NCBI RefSeq assembly: GCF_000154445.1
Contig: NZ_DS499564.1
Source of the DNA: Intestinibacter bartlettii
Lineage (GTDB): Bacteria > Bacillota > Clostridia > Peptostreptococcales > Peptostreptococcaceae
Reading direction: 5' to 3' (one strand)
DNA: 64,000 nucleotides
The position numbers and the translations under genes are program-made. Positions 7,932-15,705 of this stretch are shown one piece after another (the first letter of the stretch is position 1; each line of letters starts with the position of its first letter). Below the pieces are notes generated by a model that saw nothing but the letters and a program-made list of their open reading frames with translations, was not told the origin of the DNA and did not search any database.

Positions 7932-8034
7932 TATTTCCCTCCGTTTCTAATAAATCTATTATTTAGAGTATAGACATATTTTAGACTATCTAATAAATAA
8001 TTGAAAGGTATTTGCTCCAAAAAATTTAACTTAA

Positions 8035-8085
8035 AACAAAAAATATCCCTTAAATAACAATGAAATATCATCATTTAAAGGATAT
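8035..8085 (-). terminator. Terminator of the GntR-ABC operon
   Basis: Stem 8043-8055 with 8073-8085 (12 of 13 paired, ATATCC/GGATAT ends) is followed on the minus strand by TTTTTTGTTTT. It lies about 25 bases past the permease stop. Confidence 0.8.
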
Positions 8086-8110
8086 CTTTTATATTTTAAA
8101 TAAATCAAAT

Positions 8111-8938
8111 TTATTCTAAATTAAGCTTTTTCTCTAATAATGTAGTTGTTCCAAAGAATAAAGCTACTGCAATAAGTATATTTATTATAAGCATTACTAT
8201 TTCATAATGTCCTGCTGATAACATGATATCAATAAGTTTATTAAAATCAAGATTATATATATCTAAATTTTCAATAGCTTCAACTCTTACATTCCCCATA
8301 ATTTTATCCGCAATACCCACTATAGAATTTTGTATTATCATTAGCACAATTATTGAACCTAAACCTGATAATACTTTATGTTTAGATAGTTTTGGTAAGT
8401 GACATATTGTTATTGCTAAATATATTGTTAATATAAATGTTGAGTAATCAACTATATAACTTAAAGTATAAAATAAGATTCCACCTATATTTCTTGAGAA
8501 AATAGAGCCTGTATTATTTAAAACATAACCAATATCTATAACATCACTAACTTTATATCCAAACATAACTAAAACTAAAGATATACAAATCATTCCAACA
8601 ATTGATGTTAATATTATAAATAATAATGATGTTAAGAATTTAGATAATACTAACGATTTTTGACTTACTGGTAATGTAAACATCAAATAGCCTTCATCTT
8701 CCAAAAGACTTTTATTAAACCTTTGAACTATAAGAAGTATAGTTAATACTATTGCTGCTACAAATAATGCAAAAATAGCTAAAAATCCAACTAAATATAA
8801 TACTGAAAAATCATGTTCATAATTATCAAAATTTATAAATAAACTTGCCACTATAGAAAATATAAGTACTACTATATAAAATGGAAAAAATATTCTTCCG
8901 CAAGATCTAACTTCATATTTCATTAATTTCCCTAACAT
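8111..8938 (-). CDS. ABC-2 type transporter permease
   Basis: A 275-residue integral membrane protein with about six hydrophobic segments (near 20-36, 47-72, 100-125, 150-172, 185-205 and 240-262). It is the membrane partner of the ATPase just upstream, with which it overlaps by 7 bases. The order GntR-ATPase-permease matches the YtrABC/BcrAB type of exporters in Firmicutes, which respond to cell-envelope stress or antimicrobial peptides. The substrate cannot be told from the sequence. Family assignment rests mainly on topology and context. Confidence 0.8.
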   Translation of the reverse strand: MLGKLMKYEVRSCGRIFFPFYIVVLIFSIVASLFINFDNYEHDFSVLYLVGFLAIFALFVAAIVLTILLIVQRFNKSLLEDEGYLMFTLPVSQKSLVLSKFLTSLLFIILTSIVGMICISLVLVMFGYKVSDVIDIGYVLNNTGSIFSRNIGGILFYTLSYIVDYSTFILTIYLAITICHLPKLSKHKVLSGLGSIIVLMIIQNSIVGIADKIMGNVRVEAIENLDIYNLDFNKLIDIMLSAGHYEIVMLIINILIAVALFFGTTTLLEKKLNLE

Positions 8939-9630
8939 CTAAATTCCTCCCTAAATAAAGCATCTATAGATTTTTGTTTTTTGGCTCTGATTTCATCTAC
9001 ATCTCCTTGTAAAACAATTTCTCCATATGCTAAGAATATAACTTCATCACATATATTTTCTATTTCACTTATTAAATGTGTTGCAATCAGTAAAGTTGAA
9101 TTTTCATCGAAGTTTTTAAGTATTGTATCTAATATAAAACTTCTTGCGGCTGGGTCAACTCCTCCAATTGGTTCATCTAATATATATAAATCAGCTTTTC
9201 TAGCCATAACTAATATTAATTGAACTTTTTCTTTTGTCCCTTTTGATAGAGTTTTTAATCTTCTATTTTCATCTATTTCTAAAATTCTTAACATTTGAAG
9301 AGCTTTAACCTCATCAAAATCTTCATAAAAATCTTTAAAGAAATCAATTATATCTTTTACCTTCATCCAATCATTAAGGTAAGTCCTTTCTGGTAAGTAT
9401 GAAACTATTTTTTTAGTTTCTATACCTGGTTTCATTCCATTTATAAGAACTTCTCCCTCAGTTGTAGTAAGTAAACCATTCATTATTTTTATCATAGTTG
9501 TTTTTCCGCTTCCATTTGGTCCTAAAAGCCCAACTATTTTCCCTTTTGGAATTTTTATATCGATTCCTTTTAATGCATCTGTATTACCATATTTCTTATA
9601 TACATTTTTAAACTCTACTATATTATTCAT
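8932..9630 (-). CDS. ABC transporter ATP-binding protein
   Basis: A 232-residue nucleotide-binding subunit. Walker A is GPNGSGKT, the signature is LSKGTKEKVQ (Lys in place of the usual Gly in LSGGQ, common in this YtrB/BcrA branch), Walker B plus D-loop is LYILDEPIGGVDP, and the H-loop is in ATHLISEIENIC. It overlaps the gntR gene by 8 bases and the permease by 7, so the three genes are translationally coupled. It energises export by the permease; substrate unknown. Confidence 0.9.
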   Translation of the reverse strand: MNNIVEFKNVYKKYGNTDALKGIDIKIPKGKIVGLLGPNGSGKTTMIKIMNGLLTTTEGEVLINGMKPGIETKKIVSYLPERTYLNDWMKVKDIIDFFKDFYEDFDEVKALQMLRILEIDENRRLKTLSKGTKEKVQLILVMARKADLYILDEPIGGVDPAARSFILDTILKNFDENSTLLIATHLISEIENICDEVIFLAYGEIVLQGDVDEIRAKKQKSIDALFREEFRC

Positions 9631-9997
9631 TATTATCCTCCCTCAAGATTTCTTCCACTAAACTAAGAATTTCATCGTTCGTATATCCCAAATTAATTAA
9701 AGTATCTAATGTCTTTTTAACGTTATCTTTAACTAAATTTTTTCTTTCATTTTCTATTAACTCCTTATTATCTGTTACAAATCTTCCACTAGTTCTTTTT
9801 GAATATACAAATCCTTCCCTCTCTAACTCTGCCAATGCCTTTTGCATCGTATTTGGATTTACCATAGCATCTGCTGCTAAACTCCTAACAGAATCTAATT
9901 TTGAGTCTAATTCTATTTCTCCCGAAATTATCTTAACCTTTAGTTGTTCTACAAGCTGTATATATACAGGTTTATTATTATCAATTTTCCATTCCAT
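9623..9997 (-). CDS. GntR family repressor, YtrA subfamily
   Basis: A short 124-residue GntR protein. The winged-helix domain spans about residues 10-75 (PVYIQLVEQLKVKIISGE, NPNTMQKALAELEREGFV) and the short C-terminal helical tail, with no ligand domain, is the mark of the YtrA subfamily. These proteins repress their own ABC transporter operon. The gene is first in the operon, behind a clear sigma-A promoter that carries a matching dyad. An AAGGAGG site precedes the ATG. Confidence 0.88.
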   Translation of the reverse strand: MEWKIDNNKPVYIQLVEQLKVKIISGEIELDSKLDSVRSLAADAMVNPNTMQKALAELEREGFVYSKRTSGRFVTDNKELIENERKNLVKDNVKKTLDTLINLGYTNDEILSLVEEILREDNNE

Positions 9998-10015
9998 ATT
10001 AACACCTCCTTATTA

Positions 10016-10045
10016 CTGTATTAATACTTTAATACAATAATACAG
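10016..10045. promoter_or_regulatory. Operator of the GntR-ABC operon
   Basis: A perfect inverted repeat CTGTATTA (10016-10023) / TAATACAG (10038-10045) with an inner palindrome GTATTAATAC (10018-10027). It overlaps the -10 box and the start region of the operon, which suits autorepression by the GntR protein. That this protein binds it is inferred. Confidence 0.6.
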
Positions 10046-10065
10046 CCGTCTCTTTTATTTGTCAA
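10037..10065 (-). promoter_or_regulatory. Sigma-A promoter of the GntR-ABC operon
   Basis: Minus-strand -35 TTGACA (10060-10065), 17-bp spacer, -10 TATTAT (10037-10042). It starts immediately after the stop codon of the merR gene. Confidence 0.8.
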
Positions 10066-10070
10066 GTCAT

Positions 10071-10898
10071 TTAAAAATCGATTATTTTTATTTGCATAGA
10101 AACTTTTATTATGTAATCATTCATATCTTTTACAGCAATTAAATTAATTAATTCTTCTTCATATGAATGCCCTATAAGTTCTAAATTATGAGTTTTTACA
10201 TAGTCTAACATCTTTTTATAAAGACCTGGTATGTCAATATAAGAACCATTTAAATATCCCACTAAATATTTTCCCTTTGGTTTTTTAATAATATTTTCAC
10301 CATCGTTCTTATTTACTTTAGTGTAATAATAAGTATATGCATAGTCATTTTCACTGTATAAATCATCTATTGTCTTTATAAATCCTAAAGGATATCCTAT
10401 GTACAAATCTTGATTATAGCAGTAATTCAAATGATTTGCATAAACTTCGCTATCATAAGGAAATTTGCTTTTATCTATGTTTTTACTTAAAACTAAATAT
10501 TCCTCATCTTGTTCTTCTATACTTAAATTATCTATATTATCTCGAATTTTTTCAGCTTCTTTTATAATTTTTATTTTATTAGACATTATTTCTTGTTTTC
10601 GTCTAAGTTGTTTAATCTCATTTTCAATTTCTCCAGTTTTATATTCAAAAAATTTAACTACACTTTTAGGATTTCTTTCATCTATAAAAGACTTTATCTG
10701 TTTTAGCGGTACTCCTAAATCCCTAAGTGTATGAATTATATCGAAAACTTCTAACTGATATACAGAATAATATCTATATCCGTTTTCCTTAACTATTTCA
10801 GGCTTAAAAAGGCCTATTTCGTCATAATAAAAAAGAGTTTTCTTATTTACATTGCACAGCTTTGCAAACTCTCCAGTCGAAAAGTAATTATCTTTCAA
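10071..10898 (-). CDS. MerR family transcriptional regulator with GyrI-like effector domain
   Basis: A 275-residue BmrR/TipA-like activator. The MerR winged helix is at 1-75 (FSTGEFAKLCNVNKKTLFYY, GYRYYSVYQLEVFDIIHTL), followed by a long coiled coil at about 80-120 and a C-terminal domain resembling GyrI/SOUL effector-binding domains. The start is TTG, chosen because an AGGAGG site (10905-10910) lies 6-7 bases upstream and no ATG fits. It is divergent from a MATE exporter whose promoter has the hallmark of MerR activation, so it probably senses a toxic compound and switches on that pump. Confidence 0.85.
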   Translation of the reverse strand: MKDNYFSTGEFAKLCNVNKKTLFYYDEIGLFKPEIVKENGYRYYSVYQLEVFDIIHTLRDLGVPLKQIKSFIDERNPKSVVKFFEYKTGEIENEIKQLRRKQEIMSNKIKIIKEAEKIRDNIDNLSIEEQDEEYLVLSKNIDKSKFPYDSEVYANHLNYCYNQDLYIGYPLGFIKTIDDLYSENDYAYTYYYTKVNKNDGENIIKKPKGKYLVGYLNGSYIDIPGLYKKMLDYVKTHNLELIGHSYEEELINLIAVKDMNDYIIKVSMQIKIIDF

Positions 10899-10913
10899 AT
10901 TTCTATCCTCCTA

Positions 10914-10944
10914 TTGACTATCCTGTTACTGAATACTTTAGTAT
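10914..10944 (+). promoter_or_regulatory. MerR-type promoter of the MATE exporter
   Basis: A -35 TTGACT (10914-10919) and a -10 TAGTAT (10939-10944) are separated by 19 bp. This overlong spacer is the hallmark of promoters untwisted by MerR proteins. Within it lies an imperfect 17-bp dyad centred on GTTAC (10919-10935, 12 of 17 positions symmetric), the expected regulator site. Confidence 0.75.
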
Positions 10945-10983
10945 TAATATATAAAATTTCAAAATGTTTTTCAAGGAGGTTAT

Positions 10984-12342
10984 ATGAACAATACATTACA
11001 AAATAGAATAACATTTACATCATTGATAAAATATACTTTACCAACAATTATCATGATGATATGTTTTTCTCTATATACAATTATAGATGGAATGTTTATT
11101 TCAAGATTCGTAGGGGCTGATGCTTTATCTGCATCTAATATCGTATACCCTATAATCTTTTTAGTTTTAGGTGTTGGTACTATGTTTGCAACTGGAGGAA
11201 GTGCAATAGTTGCTAGAAAATTAGGAGAAAATAATGTTGATGAGGCAAGAGAAAATTTCACATTAATTACATTAGGTGCTTTAATGGTAGGTATGATTAT
11301 TGAAATTATAACTATTATTTTTATGAAAAAAATCATCTACCTTCTTGGTTCAACTGACGCATTATATTTTTATTGTAAAGAATACTTACTTTATATGATA
11401 TTATTTACACCTTTTATCATTTTAAAGTTCTTCTTTGACTATTTCCTTGTTACTGCAGGTGCAGCAAAACTTGGATTATTTAGTGGTTTATTAGGTGGTG
11501 TTGTAAATATCATACTTGACTATGTATTTATGGTTAACATTAATATGGGCATAAAAGGTGCAGCACTTGCAACTTGTATAGGATATATCGTTCCTTCATT
11601 TATAGGAATTTTTTATTTCTTAAATAAAAAACATACTCTACACTTTGTAAAACCTAAATTAACTCTTAATGTACTAGCTAATTGCTGTTCTAATGGTTAT
11701 TCTGAAATGATTACACAAATATCAAACTGTGTTACAACATTCGTATATAATGTAGTTTTAATGAAACTATTAGGAGCAGATGGTGTTGCATCAATAACTA
11801 TAATTTTATATATACAAATGTTATTAAATGCAGCATATATGGGATTTATTTCTGGTGTGCAACCTAGGATAAGTTTCAACTATGGAAGTAAAAATAGTGA
11901 ACAGTTAAAAAATATCATCAAATATAGTCTAATGATAATTTATATATTTGCATTATTTACATTTAGTTTATCTAGGCAAAATGCCAATTTCCTTATAAGT
12001 ATATTTACATCAAAGGAAAGTTCTTTATTTGGTATTACTCATAATGCTTTTATGATATTCTCGTTTGGATTTTTATTTAACGGTATAAATATATTTACAT
12101 CAGGGATGTTTACAGCCTTTTCAAACGGAAAAGTATCTGCTATTATTTCATCACTTAGAACATTCATATTCTTCATAATTGGTATGATGATATTCCCTAA
12201 TCTATTTGGAGTAAATGGAGTCTGGATGGTAGTTCCTTTTGCTGAAATTATTACTTTAATCGTATCACTAGTTTATATTTATAAATACAGAAAAGAATAT
12301 ATGTATGAAAATATATTTACAAAAGAATCAGTAGCAGTATAA
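10984..12342 (+). CDS. MATE family efflux transporter
   Basis: A 452-residue polytopic membrane protein of the multidrug and toxin extrusion family (Na+ or H+ antiport of cationic drugs), with about twelve hydrophobic segments. Family features are the N-terminal helix TLPTIIMMICFSLYTIIDGMF, FVGADALSASNIVYP, and the repeat-like second half starting near residue 230. An AAGGAGG site lies just before the ATG. It is divergent from the merR gene and probably activated by it. The substrate is unknown. Confidence 0.88.
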   Translation: MNNTLQNRITFTSLIKYTLPTIIMMICFSLYTIIDGMFISRFVGADALSASNIVYPIIFLVLGVGTMFATGGSAIVARKLGENNVDEARENFTLITLGALMVGMIIEIITIIFMKKIIYLLGSTDALYFYCKEYLLYMILFTPFIILKFFFDYFLVTAGAAKLGLFSGLLGGVVNIILDYVFMVNINMGIKGAALATCIGYIVPSFIGIFYFLNKKHTLHFVKPKLTLNVLANCCSNGYSEMITQISNCVTTFVYNVVLMKLLGADGVASITIILYIQMLLNAAYMGFISGVQPRISFNYGSKNSEQLKNIIKYSLMIIYIFALFTFSLSRQNANFLISIFTSKESSLFGITHNAFMIFSFGFLFNGINIFTSGMFTAFSNGKVSAIISSLRTFIFFIIGMMIFPNLFGVNGVWMVVPFAEIITLIVSLVYIYKYRKEYMYENIFTKESVAV

Positions 12343-12385
12343 TAAAAAAAATCCCCAGAGATTTTTGGAGTAATCCTGGGGTACC
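12341..12385 (-). terminator. Terminator of the cbiMNQO operon
   Basis: Stem CCCCAG-GATT / AATC-CTGGGG (12353-12363 with 12372-12381, one bulged base) is followed on the minus strand by an uninterrupted run of eight T. It also lies just after the MATE stop on the other strand but has no good T-run in that direction. Confidence 0.8.
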
Positions 12386-12390
12386 TATTA

Positions 12391-12455
12391 TAGGTTAAGG
12401 GTTATTTTATTTTCAAACTATTTTGTCATAAAATAGGTTGAGGGCGATTTTATTT
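12391..12455. repeat. Imperfect direct repeat, two copies
   Basis: TAGGTTAAGGGTTATTTTA (12391-12409) and TAGGTTGAGGGCGATTTTA (12434-12452) match at 16 of 19 positions, with a centre-to-centre distance of 43 bp. Both lie between the cbiO stop and the operon terminator. Purpose unknown. Confidence 0.5.
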
Positions 12456-13269
12456 ATACAGTCTTCTGTTCTCTATGATTCCAGTAGCTGTATAGGTCTT
12501 CTTCTCTTGTAAATAGGGGTAATCCCATATTTTTGTGAAGTTTTACAAGCCATGGTAATTCAAGACCTGCTTCATCAATCTTTTCTTCATTAATGAATAC
12601 TTCTTCGCGAGTACCTTCATTTATAAGTACTCCTTGGTTAAGAACGTATACATAGTCACATATTTCATAAATTAAATTCATATCATGACTTGATATTACA
12701 ATCTTAACACCTCTTTTATTAAGACCTTTTATTATATCTACAATAGCTCTAGTACTTATTGGATCCAAACCTGCTGTTGGTTCGTCTAATAATACTAATT
12801 TATTTTCCATAGCTACTACAGATGCTATTGCGACTCTTTTCTTTTGACCAAAACTCAAGTTATGAACTGGTCTGTCTATAAATTGTAAACCATTAACTGC
12901 TTCTAAAGCAGTATGGATTCTCTCTTTGATAGTTTTTTCATCTATACCTATATTTCTAAGTGCAAAAGCAATATCATCATATACCATTGAATAGAATATC
13001 TGCTTTTCTGGATCTTGGAACACTATCCCAACTTCCTTTCTTAGATTGTATAAACTTTTTTTATCATACTTTATTTGTTCTCCATTGTATAGTATTTCTC
13101 CTTCTGTGGATTTTAATATTCCCATCAGATTATTAAATAAAGTTGATTTTCCTGAACCATTTGAACCAATGATTCCAATTATATTTCCTTTATTAAAGTC
13201 CATACTTACATTATCGAGAGCTTTTCTAGTTTTATCATATTGATATGTTAAATTATTTATTTTAAACAT
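12454..13269 (-). CDS. cbiO: Cobalt ECF transporter ATPase CbiO
   Basis: ATP-binding subunit (271 residues) of the CbiMNQO energy-coupling-factor cobalt importer. Walker A is GSNGSGKS, the signature is LSFGQKKR, Walker B is LVLLDEPTAGLDP, and the H-loop His is in ISSHDMNLI. It overlaps cbiQ by 8 bases and is last in the operon. Expression should fall when B12 is plentiful, through the riboswitch upstream of cbiM. Confidence 0.92.
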   Translation of the reverse strand: MFKINNLTYQYDKTRKALDNVSMDFNKGNIIGIIGSNGSGKSTLFNNLMGILKSTEGEILYNGEQIKYDKKSLYNLRKEVGIVFQDPEKQIFYSMVYDDIAFALRNIGIDEKTIKERIHTALEAVNGLQFIDRPVHNLSFGQKKRVAIASVVAMENKLVLLDEPTAGLDPISTRAIVDIIKGLNKRGVKIVISSHDMNLIYEICDYVYVLNQGVLINEGTREEVFINEEKIDEAGLELPWLVKLHKNMGLPLFTREEDLYSYWNHREQKTV

Positions 13270-13960
13270 CTTTACTATCCCCTACTATATGGAATGTGCC
13301 ATCAAATAATTTCATATCAAGTGCTATACTCATTTCATCATATCTTATCATCATTCGTTTAAATAACATGTTTACTAAAAGACCGGATGAACGATATCCA
13401 TTTTTTAAATTTATATATCCAAATCGAAGTTCTTGAGAAGTTCTTATATCAGCAACCTCCTCCATAAATATAAATATAAATCTATACATAAGCATTGATA
13501 TCTCTAGTACAACATCTGGTAAATGCAATTTTTTAAATATAAATATAAGTTGATTAAATGGTGTCGTCAACATTATAAAGTATATGCATGTTAAACAAGA
13601 TAATGCCCTAAAAAATAAATGTACAGATGTATCTATAGATGTTTGTGAAACTCCAATATATAAATTTCCTACTTTAATGTAATGAAGTAGAACTGATTTA
13701 TCGCCTGAAAAATTTATTAAAATCATAATTATACTTATTACTAAAAATGCAAATGGTATTTTTATAAAATGTATATAATCTTTTACTTCTATTTTGGCAA
13801 TTCCAACTATTGTGAAACTCATACCTAATATTATCAACACAGATAATATATTGTAAGGACTTATTAATGATATTATTAAAAATAACATACCTATACTAAA
13901 TTTCAAGTTAGGATTAACTTTAAATAATTTATTCTTATAAGCATAATCATCTATTATCAT
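13262..13960 (-). CDS. cbiQ: Cobalt ECF transporter T component CbiQ
   Basis: A 232-residue membrane protein with about five hydrophobic segments and C-terminal cytoplasmic coupling helices (IRYDEMSIALDMKLFDG). It links the CbiM substrate subunit to the CbiO ATPase. The second Ala-Arg-Gly-type coupling motif of the family is not conserved here (ALDMKLF instead). The order M-N-Q-O is the standard one for cobalt systems. Assignment is strong by context and topology. Confidence 0.88.
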   Translation of the reverse strand: MIIDDYAYKNKLFKVNPNLKFSIGMLFLIISLISPYNILSVLIILGMSFTIVGIAKIEVKDYIHFIKIPFAFLVISIIMILINFSGDKSVLLHYIKVGNLYIGVSQTSIDTSVHLFFRALSCLTCIYFIMLTTPFNQLIFIFKKLHLPDVVLEISMLMYRFIFIFMEEVADIRTSQELRFGYINLKNGYRSSGLLVNMLFKRMMIRYDEMSIALDMKLFDGTFHIVGDSKDV

Positions 13961-14012
13961 TAATTTATCTTCTTTCTATATTTATTAAAATTTATAAATC
14001 TAATTTATAAAA

Positions 14013-14330
14013 CTATTTTTCTTCTTTCATTTTATGTTTAGTTCTAGTAACTCCTATATAATAACCAACTATACCAGCACCTAATGCTGCTTGAGAAGCA
14101 AATAGTAAACTTTCTATTTCACCACTTGCTGGTTCAAATATACTGCTAAACCATGGTTTATAATTAGGATCCATTTCTGTTATAACAGATTCAGCTTGGT
14201 CATCTGACCCACCAAATTCTGCCCCACTTTTTATAACTTGAGGTACAATAACTATTGCTAAAACTAACAGCATTAATATAACTGTTAATTTTGTACTATT
14301 TCCTTTTTTCTTTGATTCATGAGTTGTCAT
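14013..14330 (-). CDS. cbiN: Cobalt transport protein CbiN
   Basis: A 105-residue accessory subunit with two membrane helices (about 15-32 and 80-97) and an external loop between them. The family signature is complete: FGGSDDQAE, then YKPWFSSIFEPASGEIESLLFASQ (read across residues 55-80). It assists cobalt loading by CbiM. Its ATG overlaps the cbiM stop (TAATG). CbiN marks this as a cobalt rather than a nickel system. Confidence 0.93.
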   Translation of the reverse strand: MTTHESKKKGNSTKLTVILMLLVLAIVIVPQVIKSGAEFGGSDDQAESVITEMDPNYKPWFSSIFEPASGEIESLLFASQAALGAGIVGYYIGVTRTKHKMKEEK

Positions 14331-15052
14331 TATGCAAGTACCTCCTTGTCTTCATTTTCAGATATAAAGTTATAGATTATTGTTGTTAATAATCCTTCTG
14401 CTATAGCTATAGGAATTTGTGTTACAAAGAATATTCCTAAGAACTTAACAGCAGATACCATAAATCCACCAGTTGGATCAGGGAATGCTAATCCTAATTG
14501 TAATGAAGTTAAAGTATATGTAGCTAAGTCACCTATTGATGCTGCTAAAAATACTGCAACATTTTTGTTGATTCTATCCTTGCATAATTTCCAAATTAAA
14601 TATGATATAATCGGTCCAAATATAGCCATTGAAAAGGCATTTGCACCTAAAGTTGTTATTCCACCATGAGCTAATAATAAAGCTTGGAATAATAATACTA
14701 TTGTTCCTAAAACGACTGTTACACTAGGTCCAAATAATATTGCTGCTAGTCCTACCCCTGTTGGATGCGAACAACTACCTGTTACTGAAGGTATTTTTAA
14801 TGCTGAAAGCACAAATACAAATGCACCACATAAAGCTAATAGTAACTTCTTCTTTGGATGTTCTTGTACTACTTTTGTTATGTTTTTTAAACCGACAACA
14901 AAGAATGGTATAAATAAAACATACCAAATTACTGCCCATTTAACTGGTAAAAATCCTTCCATAATATGCATTGCATTTGAAACGGTTGGTGCTAAAGCGA
15001 ACATAAAAGTTGCTAATAGACACCATTTTAAATTTGCCTTTTTCTTTTTCAT
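14330..15052 (-). CDS. cbiM: Cobalt ECF transporter substrate-binding subunit CbiM
   Basis: The metal-binding membrane subunit, 240 residues from the ATG at 15052, which follows AAGGGGA; an in-frame ATG 14 codons upstream has no such site. In this family the metal is held by the N-terminal Met-His of the mature chain. Here MHIMEGFLP is preceded by a typical signal peptide (MKKKKANLKWCLLATFMFALAPTVSNA, shown here as residues 1-27), so cleavage after SNA would expose that end. Further family motifs are GSCSHPTGVGL and LLAHGGITTLGAN. It is first in cbiMNQO. Confidence 0.92.
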   Translation of the reverse strand: MKKKKANLKWCLLATFMFALAPTVSNAMHIMEGFLPVKWAVIWYVLFIPFFVVGLKNITKVVQEHPKKKLLLALCGAFVFVLSALKIPSVTGSCSHPTGVGLAAILFGPSVTVVLGTIVLLFQALLLAHGGITTLGANAFSMAIFGPIISYLIWKLCKDRINKNVAVFLAASIGDLATYTLTSLQLGLAFPDPTGGFMVSAVKFLGIFFVTQIPIAIAEGLLTTIIYNFISENEDKEVLA

Positions 15053-15164
15053 GTCTCTTCCCCTTAAAATAATATATTTGAAAATGTTATACATTAGTCT
15101 GAAATATATATGATTTCTTCTTGGGTATTTCTTATATATACCTACTTAAATAGTAAGATTTATC

Positions 15165-15200
15165 AAAATAAAAAACCTAACCTTTTGAGGCTAGGCTAAT
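15165..15200 (-). terminator. Riboswitch-controlled terminator upstream of cbiM
   Basis: Stem CCTAACC/GGCTAGG (15176-15182 with 15189-15195, one G-T pair on the RNA) followed on the minus strand by TTTTTTA. It lies between the B12 aptamer and cbiM, so B12 binding probably ends transcription here. Confidence 0.8.
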
Positions 15201-15435
15201 ATACTTAATAAGTTTATAAATAATTGCTTAGTAAGATATTCTCTCCAACCCCGAAGAAATTACTTTATATCTTAGGCAGGTCTCCTGACTTAGTATCATC
15301 CATCTTCTCACCTTCCCATGATTTATTATCACAGTGGTATTTGAGAGTTCCGTCAACATTACAGTAGCGGGGGCTGTAGAGGGATTTCACCTCTTTCCCT
15401 ATTAATCCAGTTAAGAACCTAAAATATACATTTCA
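15201..15435 (-). promoter_or_regulatory. Cobalamin riboswitch (cbiMNQO leader)
   Basis: Read on the minus strand the leader carries the family's conserved boxes: GGTGAAATCCC near 15395, the core GCTACTGTAA near 15365-15375 within CCCCCGCTACTGTA, a GGGAAGGTGAGA segment near 15312-15322, and the B12 box AAGTCAGGAGACCTGCC at 15279-15297. The order and spacing match the cobalamin riboswitch. A terminator follows it. Expected logic: adenosylcobalamin or another corrinoid turns cobalt uptake off. Confidence 0.95.
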
Positions 15436-15474
15436 TCTAAAATATAAACATTTTTCATTCAATATACATTTTAT

Positions 15475-15483
15475 ATTATAGCA
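15475..15483 (-). promoter_or_regulatory. Extended -10 promoter of the cbiMNQO leader
   Basis: Minus-strand TGCTATAAT, a perfect extended -10, lies about 40 bases upstream of the riboswitch. The region 15484-15705 up to the VWA gene holds two AT-rich hairpins (15539-15572 and around 15585-15605) but no T-run, so no proper terminator separates the VWA gene from this unit. Confidence 0.6.
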
Positions 15484-15705
15484 GAAATAGACAAAATATT
15501 ATGTTGTTTGGCATTTTTTGTAATTCCATTTTGTTATCATTTCTAATCTTTATAAAACATAAAATTAGAAATAATACTTATTTCAATAAGATAATTAATC
15601 TTATTAATGTACTTGTTATTTTTAATAGTAGTGATTTTTATATGTTTTTGCAACAATATTTTATCAATTATTTTCGATTATTAATTCCTTTTTGTTATCT
15701 AACTT

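Noticed and set aside
10980..11336. Minus-strand frame opposite the MATE gene
   Set aside because: Fully antisense to a well-supported gene and lacking its own start signals.
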